Of a stretch of 25,340 nt of DNA, positions 16,766-23,255 are shown in pieces (position 1 is the stretch's first letter; the number at the start of each line of letters is the position of its first letter). A program made the translations under genes and the position numbers. The DNA is from a virus. Location of the stretch: positions 1 to 25,340 of the IMG/VR virus record IMGVR_UViG_3300022745_000651. One strand, written 5' to 3'. The notes beneath the pieces are model-generated. The model was not told the DNA's origin, searched no databases, and worked only from the letters and a program-made list of their open reading frames with translations.

Positions 16766-17580
16766 TTGGAATTCTGCTGAACCATTCCGTTGACTTTCAT
16801 CCAGTTTCGAACAGCAAACTTAGGTACATCATCGATAGGTGTCATTTTGTTATCAACCCACCAATTACCACGAGAAGGTACTTTAGCTGACATTTGGAAT
16901 TCTGCCATGCGAAACGGAACATTAGAATCAATGGATTGTACGCGAGCATCATAACGAGCAGACACCATATCATCCACCATATTGTCGGAAAAGCCCATCA
17001 GGTGGATTTTGGACATGCACCTGGCTTTAACAACATCAATCAGGTACTTACGAGTCAGAATAATACGGCCGGTAGTATTACGAGGAATTCCAACCCAACT
17101 AGGGTAAGGCAAACCGCGTTCGTCACAACGGTCGAGGAAAGACTCGAAGCACCAAACCCAAGACTGAAAAGTTTCGCCTTGAGGGATGAAAAGAAGTTCC
17201 GCGACATAATCGTTATCCCATGATTGGGGTTTACGATTCTTGAATATTTGGATCCAATTGGCGTAAACATCCCAAGAAGATTCCAAAGTCTCTTGGGACT
17301 TCTCAAGCACATCAGGAAGCACGACAACATTGGCTCCTGTGATTTTTTGAGCTGCCTTCACGAGCTTAGAATCAACCGCAGCACCCAGCTCAATCGCAGA
17401 ATTGTCCAGCAACAGAAGGTGATTTAGTCGATCCCAGTAAACATTCTTAAGGCGACCATAGCCCAACTCGTCAGTAACGACTTCGTGTGCAAGAAGGAAA
17501 GCATGTCGAGCTTCCATGCTGCACTTTTCATAAATGCTTTCCAGATAGTTAGCTGGTGCGACCGGTAGGAACTTAGCCAT
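16762..17580 (-). CDS. dpdA: DpdA-type DNA 7-deazaguanine transglycosylase
   Basis: A 272-residue TIM-barrel protein resembling tRNA-guanine transglycosylase (TGT). DpdA proteins swap guanine in DNA for preQ0. TGT-like elements in order: LLLLDNSAIELG (D59, like the DSGGFQ site), VVLPDVLEKS (D90), IPQGE (Q134-G135), VGIPRNT, then KIHLMGFSDN (191-200) and RVQSIDSNVPFRMA (213-226). D218 lies where the catalytic Asp of TGT sits (MFDCV-PTR). The TGT zinc site (Cys-x-Cys-x-x-Cys...His) is missing, so the protein is a short form. It lies between queE and polymerase and overlaps the latter by four bases, so modification and replication proteins are made together. The assignment is strong from motif order plus neighbours; DNA as substrate is inferred. 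Confidence 0.82.
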   Translation of the reverse strand: MAKFLPVAPANYLESIYEKCSMEARHAFLLAHEVVTDELGYGRLKNVYWDRLNHLLLLDNSAIELGAAVDSKLVKAAQKITGANVVVLPDVLEKSQETLESSWDVYANWIQIFKNRKPQSWDNDYVAELLFIPQGETFQSWVWCFESFLDRCDERGLPYPSWVGIPRNTTGRIILTRKYLIDVVKARCMSKIHLMGFSDNMVDDMVSARYDARVQSIDSNVPFRMAEFQMSAKVPSRGNWWVDNKMTPIDDVPKFAVRNWMKVNGMVQQNSK

Positions 17581-17594
17581 CAGATTAACCCCTG

Positions 17595-18497
17595 TTAGAC
17601 GAGTTGCTTATTTGCCCAGGTGAGAACGTGCAATTGCGGCAAGAAAGTCACATTGCGGAAACGTTTATCACCCAAGATGTCTTCACACAATGATCGGAAC
17701 TCATCCAGTAGGTTCAACTTAATGCGTTCATCTACAGTAGTCTTACCTTCGTGCACAACCTTTTCATTTAGCGTGATCAGGTTCTCAGAACTGGGGGGGA
17801 ATGGGTTCCCGAGCGAAAGGTAGCAACAAGATTCATCGATCCATTTACTGCGCACGATGTCAAAGACCATGTCTGCAAATTCAAGATCACGAGCGGCAAA
17901 AACCACGACCTTAATGCAAACACTTTGACCATCTCGTGGACCACGTTCAGAAGATGCCAAGTATTCGAGCATGTCACTGAACTTCTCAGGATCAAAACGT
18001 TCACCCATACCAGGAGACTTCGGAGAGATCGTTACGAGGTCAACGAGATCCAACCATTCAGGTGTAATCGAACCCTGATTTTCAACATTGATCAGGAAAC
18101 CCTGACTATGAAATAGATTAATCAGATGTTCTAGGTTGTGAATGCAAGGATTACCTCCAGTAAAAGTAATCCAGGGAGCAGGATTTTGATTCGCAGGATT
18201 CTTATCCAACATGTCCATAAACGTGTTGAAGATATCCTCTTGCTTAAGCCAATTGGCATTGGCTCTTACTTGGTTAGGATCCACAGCATGCATACTATCA
18301 CACATAGTACACTTATAGTCGCAGAGGCCAAAACGTATAAAATAAGTTTGCTTCCCACAGAGCATGCCCTCCCCTTGAAAAGTAGGACCGAAAATCTCCA
18401 TGACTGGAAGAAGCTTAGCCCTAGCATGGGCCTCTTCTTCTGTCAAAGGTTCAATACGATCCGGATCATCAGATACTGTTGCTTCATCCAAGGTCAT
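17595..18497 (-). CDS. queE: 7-carboxy-7-deazaguanine synthase (radical SAM)
   Basis: Converts 6-carboxytetrahydropterin to 7-carboxy-7-deazaguanine (CDG), the third step toward preQ0. The radical SAM cluster site is CDYKCTMCD (CxxxCxxC), preceded by FGPTFQGEGMLCG (about 36-48) and FIRFGL, both QueE features. ITFTGGNPCIHNLEHLI matches the SAM-binding GGEP-type region (GGNP here), and NVENQGS and TISPKSP are the later conserved QueE segments. At 300 residues it is longer than the usual 210-250; the extra residues are an acidic N-terminus of about 27 residues and an extended C-terminal half. The ATG overlaps the queD stop (ATGA), with GGAGA upstream. It works with QueD and QueC encoded just upstream. 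Confidence 0.93.
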   Translation of the reverse strand: MTLDEATVSDDPDRIEPLTEEEAHARAKLLPVMEIFGPTFQGEGMLCGKQTYFIRFGLCDYKCTMCDSMHAVDPNQVRANANWLKQEDIFNTFMDMLDKNPANQNPAPWITFTGGNPCIHNLEHLINLFHSQGFLINVENQGSITPEWLDLVDLVTISPKSPGMGERFDPEKFSDMLEYLASSERGPRDGQSVCIKVVVFAARDLEFADMVFDIVRSKWIDESCCYLSLGNPFPPSSENLITLNEKVVHEGKTTVDERIKLNLLDEFRSLCEDILGDKRFRNVTFLPQLHVLTWANKQLV

Positions 18498-19030
18498 TTG
18501 GTTCTCCGATACATTGCCGAATTGCCATCATGTTCTGCAACTTGGACAGATGAGAGGGTAATACGATCTCCGTAGCCGGCATCTTTCAACCATTGGACGG
18601 TAGATTCGAAGATCATACGGGCAGTGGTTTCACAACCAGTAGAGGGGACAATAACAACATCCATAATATCCAACGCCGCGGCTTCTTTGAAGAAGTCAAG
18701 GTTTGGATCATCTTCGGCAACAAGAACCTTATGATCCAAGTTGGCTTCGAGCATCGCTTTCAACGGCTTAAGGCCACCGAAGTCAACAAGCCAATTCCGA
18801 GCATCCAGCTCAACGCCGGTAAATTCGAAATGGACTTTCAGTGCATAACCATGTACAAAGCGACAATGCGATTGAGCTCGCCACTGCCGGAATGCACAGC
18901 TAAGACCTACTGAATGGGTATAGGTCTTAGTCGAGACGTACTCAAAGCCGGGCTCAGCAGCCTTAAGATTCATTCCAACGATGACAGAAGGCTTTTTTTC
19001 AAGGTCTGTAGTAATTTCCATATCAGCCAT
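18494..19030 (-). CDS. queD: 6-carboxytetrahydropterin synthase-like protein
   Basis: Would convert dihydroneopterin triphosphate to 6-carboxytetrahydropterin, the second preQ0 step. The PTPS/QueD core is present: SHCRFVHGYALKVHFEFTG (54-72) with Cys56 as the likely catalytic Cys, WLVDFGGLKPL, LDHKVL (D99, H100), and VQVAEHDGNSAMYRR (E166). However, the first zinc His is replaced (CAFRQW instead of AAHR), and HGH is HGY, so only one of three usual zinc histidines (H60) remains. His55 might help. The protein is also longer (178 versus about 120 residues) owing to N-terminal and internal additions. AGGAGA precedes the ATG, and the gene lies nine bases after queC. The family is clear; catalysis by the usual mechanism is less certain. 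Confidence 0.88.
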   Translation of the reverse strand: MADMEITTDLEKKPSVIVGMNLKAAEPGFEYVSTKTYTHSVGLSCAFRQWRAQSHCRFVHGYALKVHFEFTGVELDARNWLVDFGGLKPLKAMLEANLDHKVLVAEDDPNLDFFKEAAALDIMDVVIVPSTGCETTARMIFESTVQWLKDAGYGDRITLSSVQVAEHDGNSAMYRRTK

Positions 19031-19039
19031 TTTAGTCTC

Positions 19040-19876
19040 CTATTGATCCAAGAGTTCGGAATATTGACGTACTAGCTCAATCCGATAATTCGGAGTATCC
19101 GGAATATCCATCAGGTTTTCAGACCAAGCACGAAGAACCAAAGGATCAGGAATGTCAGCTTCGATAAAGCCTTTAGCCCGCAGAAGCGTAGCATGATCAT
19201 GTCCAATAGGAGGATATTGACCATCGTAAGCGGTATGCGAATAAGCTGTTGCCTTATAGCAACCAGGAAGTTCCAAAGCAGCCAGAACGGTCGCAGCTTT
19301 CGTCATCTTCATCAAGGGAGTCCAAATATTCAGACCACCAGGGAAACCCGCTTCTTCGGTAAACGTTCCAAGGTTACAGGTTTCTTCGAGAGAGGTAATG
19401 AATACTTGACGACAATCGGGGTAACCGCCAAAGTCTTCTTCGCACACTCCGGTGATCAAGTTGGCTGCACCTTTAACAAAAGCACGATTCGCCGCCAAGG
19501 TCAGAAAAAGCTGATTACGCATAGGTACGAACGTCTTCTCAAGACCGCCTGGAAGAACCGTATGATCTGCGTATTGTTCAAGTTCCGAAGACTTGTTTAC
19601 GAGCGGAGAAGTACCTTGAAGAATCGGACCAATGTCGCAAACTTCATGCGAACCAATTCGATCAGGATAATAATCCCCAGCCATATCGAAGACCGTCCGA
19701 GCGGCTTCAAGTTCAAGAGAATGGCGCTGACCGTAGTTGAAAGTAACTGCATGAACTTCATCGAAGTGACGTAGTGCATAAAAAAGACAATACGTCGAAT
19801 CTTGGCCGCCTGAAAGCACAACCATAACTTTGCGTGCTTGATCAAGGGGAATCTTAGTTGAAGGGACATTAGACAT
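19040..19876 (-). CDS. queC: 7-cyano-7-deazaguanine synthase (QueC)
   Basis: Makes preQ0 from CDG, ammonia and ATP. The ATP pyrophosphatase loop is VVLSGGQDSTYCLFYAL (SGGQDS at 22-27), with TFNYGQRH (45-52), FVPMRNQLFL (116-125) and GVCEEDFGGYPDCR (143-156), all QueC hallmarks. The usual C-terminal zinc site has four Cys; here only C206 (LPGCYKAT) fits, and the later CGxCxxC is PIGHDHATLLRAKGF, so three Cys are gone. There is no glutamine amidotransferase domain, so this is not the Gat-QueC type that leads to dG+ in phage 9g. I chose ATG 19876 because AGGA lies about six bases upstream and it gives a typical length of 278; an earlier in-frame start at 19972 would lie inside the upstream gene. 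Confidence 0.9.
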   Translation of the reverse strand: MSNVPSTKIPLDQARKVMVVLSGGQDSTYCLFYALRHFDEVHAVTFNYGQRHSLELEAARTVFDMAGDYYPDRIGSHEVCDIGPILQGTSPLVNKSSELEQYADHTVLPGGLEKTFVPMRNQLFLTLAANRAFVKGAANLITGVCEEDFGGYPDCRQVFITSLEETCNLGTFTEEAGFPGGLNIWTPLMKMTKAATVLAALELPGCYKATAYSHTAYDGQYPPIGHDHATLLRAKGFIEADIPDPLVLRAWSENLMDIPDTPNYRIELVRQYSELLDQ

Positions 19877-20183
19877 AAGGATCCTCATCAGACATGGGTT
19901 TGATAGGTGGGAAAACGGTTTCTTCAGGGCGTTCTGGTACATCGGCAGGATCAGCATTGCCGTACTTGACAAAACGCATCAGTTCCTCCCTAGAAATTCT
20001 ATGCATATCTCCAATCCGGATAGACATAATCCGATTGTCTTTAAGCAACTTCAATGCCGTGGGATAGGAGATAGAGGCTACGGGATGATATTGTTTAAGC
20101 CAAGCAAGAGCCTTGTTCAGCGACAGATATCCCGACGAATTCAATTCGTGGTCAAGCGACACATATTGTTGTTTACGGGCCAC
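19869..20183 (-). CDS. Helix-turn-helix DNA-binding protein (excisionase-like)
   Basis: A 104-residue protein with a helix-turn-helix typical of MerR/excisionase-type HTH_17 proteins: YLSLNKALAWLKQY (helix 1), then ISYPTALKLLKDNRIMSIRI with GDMHRISREELMRFV, where the last part is the classic 'wing then R-x-S-x-E-E-L' ending. The C-terminal 30 residues are Pro/Glu-rich (PADVPERPEETVFPPIKP) and disordered-looking. The start is GTG at 20183 with AAGGAG seven bases upstream. It overlaps queC by eight bases. It may regulate the modification genes that follow, or act as a DNA-bending factor. An integrase partner is not visible in this window, so excisionase function is not claimed. Confidence 0.75.
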   Translation of the reverse strand: MARKQQYVSLDHELNSSGYLSLNKALAWLKQYHPVASISYPTALKLLKDNRIMSIRIGDMHRISREELMRFVKYGNADPADVPERPEETVFPPIKPMSDEDPYV

Positions 20184-20223
20184 TTGACCACTCCTTGATT
20201 AGTTCCTAGTCTAGCTTAGTGGA

Positions 20224-20715
20224 TTAACCACCAAAGCCGTCGTCATTGGAAGTCCCCGAGGAGCGAAGCCCCTTGATGACGTTCCGGTCTTGATCATCCT
20301 GGCCCTTTTCAATGCCCACGTTAGCAATGCAAGTACGACCAATCAGAGTCCCCTCATTCGCGACTTTCCGAGGATCGAACGCACCCTCCAAGAATTCAGG
20401 AGCAAGATGCGCCAGATTCCCCTTGGTGGTCGGGAGAGCCTTTTCCGAGAAGGACATGTACGTGAAGAGCTTGCGATTTGAGTACTCCCCTTCGGTAATA
20501 CCGAAGCGCAGGGACCACATCGGCTTGCCAGAAGACTTGGAAATCTGGAATTCGCATTCTTCCACGACAACGGGATACCGACCTTTGGGAACGGGGTCAA
20601 ACGATTGCGCTTGAACGTCCGAAAGGTTGACCATGAGGCTGTCGCCATCATTGTCGTCCGCAAACGAGGAAAAATCTTCGTCAGTAGCGGCGGTATCAGA
20701 GGTATTCTTAGCCAT
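20224..20715 (-). CDS. DUF669-type protein, probable ssDNA-binding/recombination partner
   Basis: A 163-residue protein resembling DUF669. The first 25 residues are acidic (DEDFSSFADDNDGD). A core follows with FDPVPKGRYPVVVEECEFQ (39-57) and SKSSGKPMWSLRFGITEGEY (59-78), the 'P-x-G-x-Y' and 'S-x-x-G-x-x-x-x' pattern of this family. The C-terminus is an acidic, Gly-rich tail ending DDGFGG, like the acidic tails of single-stranded DNA-binding proteins that recruit partners. DUF669 genes commonly neighbour Sak4/Erf-type recombinases, as here. It likely coats single-stranded DNA during replication. Three 9-base repeats and a small hairpin lie just upstream. GGAG lies eight bases before the ATG. 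Confidence 0.78.
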   Translation of the reverse strand: MAKNTSDTAATDEDFSSFADDNDGDSLMVNLSDVQAQSFDPVPKGRYPVVVEECEFQISKSSGKPMWSLRFGITEGEYSNRKLFTYMSFSEKALPTTKGNLAHLAPEFLEGAFDPRKVANEGTLIGRTCIANVGIEKGQDDQDRNVIKGLRSSGTSNDDGFGG

Positions 20716-20735
20716 TTGTTAACTCCATTTGCATG

Positions 20736-20762
20736 TTTGTACGCTTTGTACGCTTTGTACGC
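20736..20762 (-). repeat. Three tandem 9-base repeats (iteron-like)
   Basis: TTTGTACGC occurs three times without a spacer at 20736-20744, 20745-20753 and 20754-20762, reading GCGTACAAA on the minus strand. It lies in the only sizeable gap (20716-20805) inside the packed recombination genes, upstream of the DUF669 gene. Such exact direct repeats often bind a regulator or an initiator protein. No replication protein is assigned to them. Confidence 0.7.
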
Positions 20763-20764
20763 TT

Positions 20765-20778
20765 GCCTGATTACAGGC
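20765..20778. promoter_or_regulatory. Small hairpin next to the tandem repeats
   Basis: GCCTG (20765-20769), loop ATTA, CAGGC (20774-20778). The stem is five perfect base pairs and lies two bases past the repeats. No T-run follows on the minus strand (CAGGCAAGCGTAC), so it is unlikely to be an intrinsic terminator. It may be part of a protein-binding region. Confidence 0.4.
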
Positions 20779-20805
20779 TTCTAGTCGCCGATTGGTTACG
20801 GCATG

Positions 20806-21693
20806 TCAGGACTTAGCAAGTAGGCCAAGCCCCTTCATAATGGAACCCATAGTTGGGTCATTGAAATAGGCTTCACGATACATCGAGCGACGGTTCTTTG
20901 CCATGAAGTTTCCAACCGGCTGAACCCACAACCGACGAGGAGCTTCGACAGCACCTTCAGCGACTTTACCAGTCACCATATAGCCTACGACGTCCATAAA
21001 GCCTTGAACCTGATTTGCGAGCTTACCCGTCATGTTAGGTGCGAAGAACTTCCGCTTAAGCTCGTCTTGGGTGTATTGAGCACCCGCCACAAAAATAACG
21101 TTCATCGGCAGATCCCGATATGCACGGGTGACCAGCTGCATCATCTGGTTACTCTTACGGAACTCACCCCATTCGGCAACTTCCATCTCATCCACGTCCA
21201 GCTTCATGTCCGTAGACAACTTCAGAAGCTGGTACATACAGAATTCGTTGACTTCGGAAATCGAATCAATAATGGCAGTTCGGTAACGCCGAGGTTCATC
21301 AATATCTGCAGGAGTAACGCCTTTCGCTTTGGCTTCAAGGGACTTAAGCTTTTCGATATCATTCCGATCCCGAGCAGCACAATGCGCCTTAAGGAACTCC
21401 TGCACCTGAGCAACAGCGTTAAACGAGTTCACACGAACCCGGTCAATGTTCTCAGCATCAAGCACCCGAGAGTTGTCATCGATCGCCATTTCAGAACGTT
21501 CAGCATCAATATAGATGATGTCGCCCATTTGAGGAACGTCAACTGCAGATGCCGCAAGAGTCGTCTTACCAACACCAGGATCGCCGTAAACGAGGAGCTT
21601 GATATATTGCTCCGAGATCGTCGGTCTGCTGGTAATCTTGAAGAGTGGCCCTGAGATTGTCTTAGAGCCTTCAGCTTTAGTTGGGTCAGCCAT
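20806..21693 (-). CDS. Sak4-like RecA-family ATPase
   Basis: A 295-residue AAA/RecA-type ATPase of the kind found in phage recombination modules. Walker A is YGDPGVGKTTLAAS (Lys43), and the strand IIYIDAERS (59-67) fits the acidic end of the next core strand. MNVIFVAGAQ and RTAIIDSISEV (Walker B-like, Asp) follow further on, and the C-terminus has basic segments. Sak4 proteins are small RecA-like single-strand annealing or strand-exchange proteins, commonly placed next to DUF669 as here. I chose ATG 21693 because AGGAGG lies eight bases upstream; a GTG at 21699 would be too close to that site. It overlaps the nuclease end by eight bases. Role in recombination is inferred from family and neighbours. 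Confidence 0.8.
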   Translation of the reverse strand: MADPTKAEGSKTISGPLFKITSRPTISEQYIKLLVYGDPGVGKTTLAASAVDVPQMGDIIYIDAERSEMAIDDNSRVLDAENIDRVRVNSFNAVAQVQEFLKAHCAARDRNDIEKLKSLEAKAKGVTPADIDEPRRYRTAIIDSISEVNEFCMYQLLKLSTDMKLDVDEMEVAEWGEFRKSNQMMQLVTRAYRDLPMNVIFVAGAQYTQDELKRKFFAPNMTGKLANQVQGFMDVVGYMVTGKVAEGAVEAPRRLWVQPVGNFMAKNRRSMYREAYFNDPTMGSIMKGLGLLAKS

Positions 21694-22921
21694 TTTCACT
21701 TCCTCCTGTCTTTACTTCAGTCAATAATTCTTCATCATCCCAATTAAAGGCTTCTAGCTTTTCAGCCATTTCATCAGGCCATTCGATGTACTTACGCCAG
21801 CCATCATATTCCTTCGGACGAGGTTGGAACGTAGTATCGAGTTCATCTTGATAATGGCCACCGTCATCATACGAAACGCAAGCCCCATTGAACGGACACA
21901 TCTTTGTGCAATCACGGGTAGGATTCGGATACAGTGCCAGATTGGGATTCAGCATGTCCTGAATTTCAAGAAGGATTTTTTGACCTTCAGATTCGCACAT
22001 GAAGTCAGAACGCGGAAGATGATCAAAGCGGATGAATGCATCTTGTCGAGAAGTTTCGTTGGCAAAGATACCCTTATAAAAGTCTTGGACATCTACAGGA
22101 GCATTCTCCCACTTACCATATTGACCTAGAATGCCATCCATATATAAAATGGAAGAGGTAGATTGGTTCTGAGCAGTCGAAAGATGACCACTTTTCAAAA
22201 CTCTTGCACCCTCGATAAGAATCTTCTTGAATTGTGCATAAATCATGCCACCAATAGGCAGATCATACATGTGACGAGCAGCCCATACATACGTCGTCAC
22301 CTGAGAGTCATTCTGGAAATGTTCTGTATTGAACATCTTGGCGGTTTTATAATCCAGAACCCAAAGCATACCAGTATGGGCATCATAAACAATACGGTCA
22401 ATGGTTCCAGAATAAACAACCTCGTCATATCCAAACCTTGCAAGGTCTTCTTTAGATACGGGAATCTGAATACGAAAGTTGACTTCTACCTGAGGTACTC
22501 CATCAACGACATATGTCGGAAGAATATCAGGTCTGCGAGCAAGCCACTTAAGATAGTAATTGAGCATGGACTCCAACATGATCATGGAGTCATCTGCATC
22601 TTCAGGAAGAGAGTCGGGACGAAACTTCTTTGTAGCTTTATAATAGGCTCGAAGTGCATCTACCGGATGTGCAAATCTACACAGACCATGATAGTCTTCC
22701 ATCGCGAAATGGAATCCTGAACCAGCCCAAAGAGGTGTCGCTAAAGTTTTGGAGCCCAAATTTCCGCGTAGGTGAGAAGACCAAGCCCAACGACGGCGGC
22801 AAGTCCTAAAAGTATTACGATCAGAAGTGCGAATGACAGCAATACGCCTACCCTTAGCATCAGTTTCCGCATTTAATTCTAGCTCCCCGTTTGAAGTTTC
22901 CACATCATCAAAAACCGACAT
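21686..22921 (-). CDS. PD-(D/E)XK nuclease with Fe-S cysteines (Cas4/AddB-like)
   Basis: A 411-residue nuclease of the RecB/Cas4 superfamily, which degrades or trims DNA ends. It starts with RTSDRNTFRTCRRRW (Cys41) and GSGFHFAMEDY (His71), as in AddB/Cas4 proteins. SGTIDRIVYD carries the catalytic Asp (D175), and VLDYKTA (D190, K192) is the core D-x-K, followed by QVTTYVWAA (Gln207). Near the end DCTKMCPFNGAC supplies C338, C342 and C348, which with C41 make the four-Cys 4Fe-4S set that holds AddB/Cas4 ends together. Its position among Sak4, DUF669 and the helicase suggests a recombination or replication exonuclease. Strand polarity cannot be read from sequence. Confidence 0.87.
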   Translation of the reverse strand: MSVFDDVETSNGELELNAETDAKGRRIAVIRTSDRNTFRTCRRRWAWSSHLRGNLGSKTLATPLWAGSGFHFAMEDYHGLCRFAHPVDALRAYYKATKKFRPDSLPEDADDSMIMLESMLNYYLKWLARRPDILPTYVVDGVPQVEVNFRIQIPVSKEDLARFGYDEVVYSGTIDRIVYDAHTGMLWVLDYKTAKMFNTEHFQNDSQVTTYVWAARHMYDLPIGGMIYAQFKKILIEGARVLKSGHLSTAQNQSTSSILYMDGILGQYGKWENAPVDVQDFYKGIFANETSRQDAFIRFDHLPRSDFMCESEGQKILLEIQDMLNPNLALYPNPTRDCTKMCPFNGACVSYDDGGHYQDELDTTFQPRPKEYDGWRKYIEWPDEMAEKLEAFNWDDEELLTEVKTGGSENG

Positions 22922-23150
22922 AGTCTAACCCCTGTTGCTCGAGTTCCTGACGAGTAACTGTCAGTTCCATGATGTCGTCCAGAATATTCAATTCATCAGC
23001 ATTGGTGATAGCCGAAAAAGGGATCCAATATTCATCAGTTATGCCGAGAGCATCTACAAACTCAACCTGAATGTGTGTTTTGTTCATGCTGAGGTAACGA
23101 ACCTCAAGAGTTGTCGTTATCCCATCAGTATTTATTGTTACGTGCGACAT
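22908..23150 (-). CDS. Small hypothetical protein
   Basis: An 80-residue acidic protein beginning MSHVTINTDGITTTLEVRYL, made mostly of beta strands (HIQVEFVDALG, EYWIPFSAI) with a helical end (RQELEQQGL). I chose ATG 23150, which has AAAGGCAG upstream; the TTG at 23186 lies nearly on the promoter. The stop overlaps the nuclease ATG by 14 bases, which suggests translational coupling. It is the first gene after the promoter at 23189-23217. No family is recognised. Confidence 0.7.
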   Translation of the reverse strand: MSHVTINTDGITTTLEVRYLSMNKTHIQVEFVDALGITDEYWIPFSAITNADELNILDDIMELTVTRQELEQQGLDYVGF

Positions 23151-23188
23151 TAGTTGCTGCCTTTTTAGTTTCGCACACCGTATCAATA

Positions 23189-23217
23189 TTTATAACATTT
23201 TGTTAAAGGCACATCAA
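23189..23217 (-). promoter_or_regulatory. Sigma70-type promoter
   Basis: On the minus strand, TTGATG (23212-23217) and TATAAA (23189-23194) are separated by 17 bases, close to the TTGACA-17-TATAAT consensus. It lies between the helicase stop and the next start, giving an untranslated leader of about 30 bases. It could drive the nuclease-to-exonuclease block using host RNA polymerase early in infection. Confidence 0.65.
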
Positions 23218-23232
23218 GAGGAATCTAATGGG

Positions 23233-23255
23233 CGTCACAAATTTATATTATGACG
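23233..23255. promoter_or_regulatory. Inverted repeat upstream of the promoter
   Basis: CGTCA (23233-23237) and TGACG (23251-23255) with a 13-base AT-rich spacer overlap the helicase end and lie about 16 bases upstream of the -35 box. The layout fits a regulator site, but the half-sites are only five bases. Confidence 0.3.

Noticed and set aside
19877-19972. Longer QueC with a 32-residue N-terminal extension
   Set aside because: The added residues overlap the upstream HTH gene and lack a ribosome site; the start at 19876 has one and gives a normal length.
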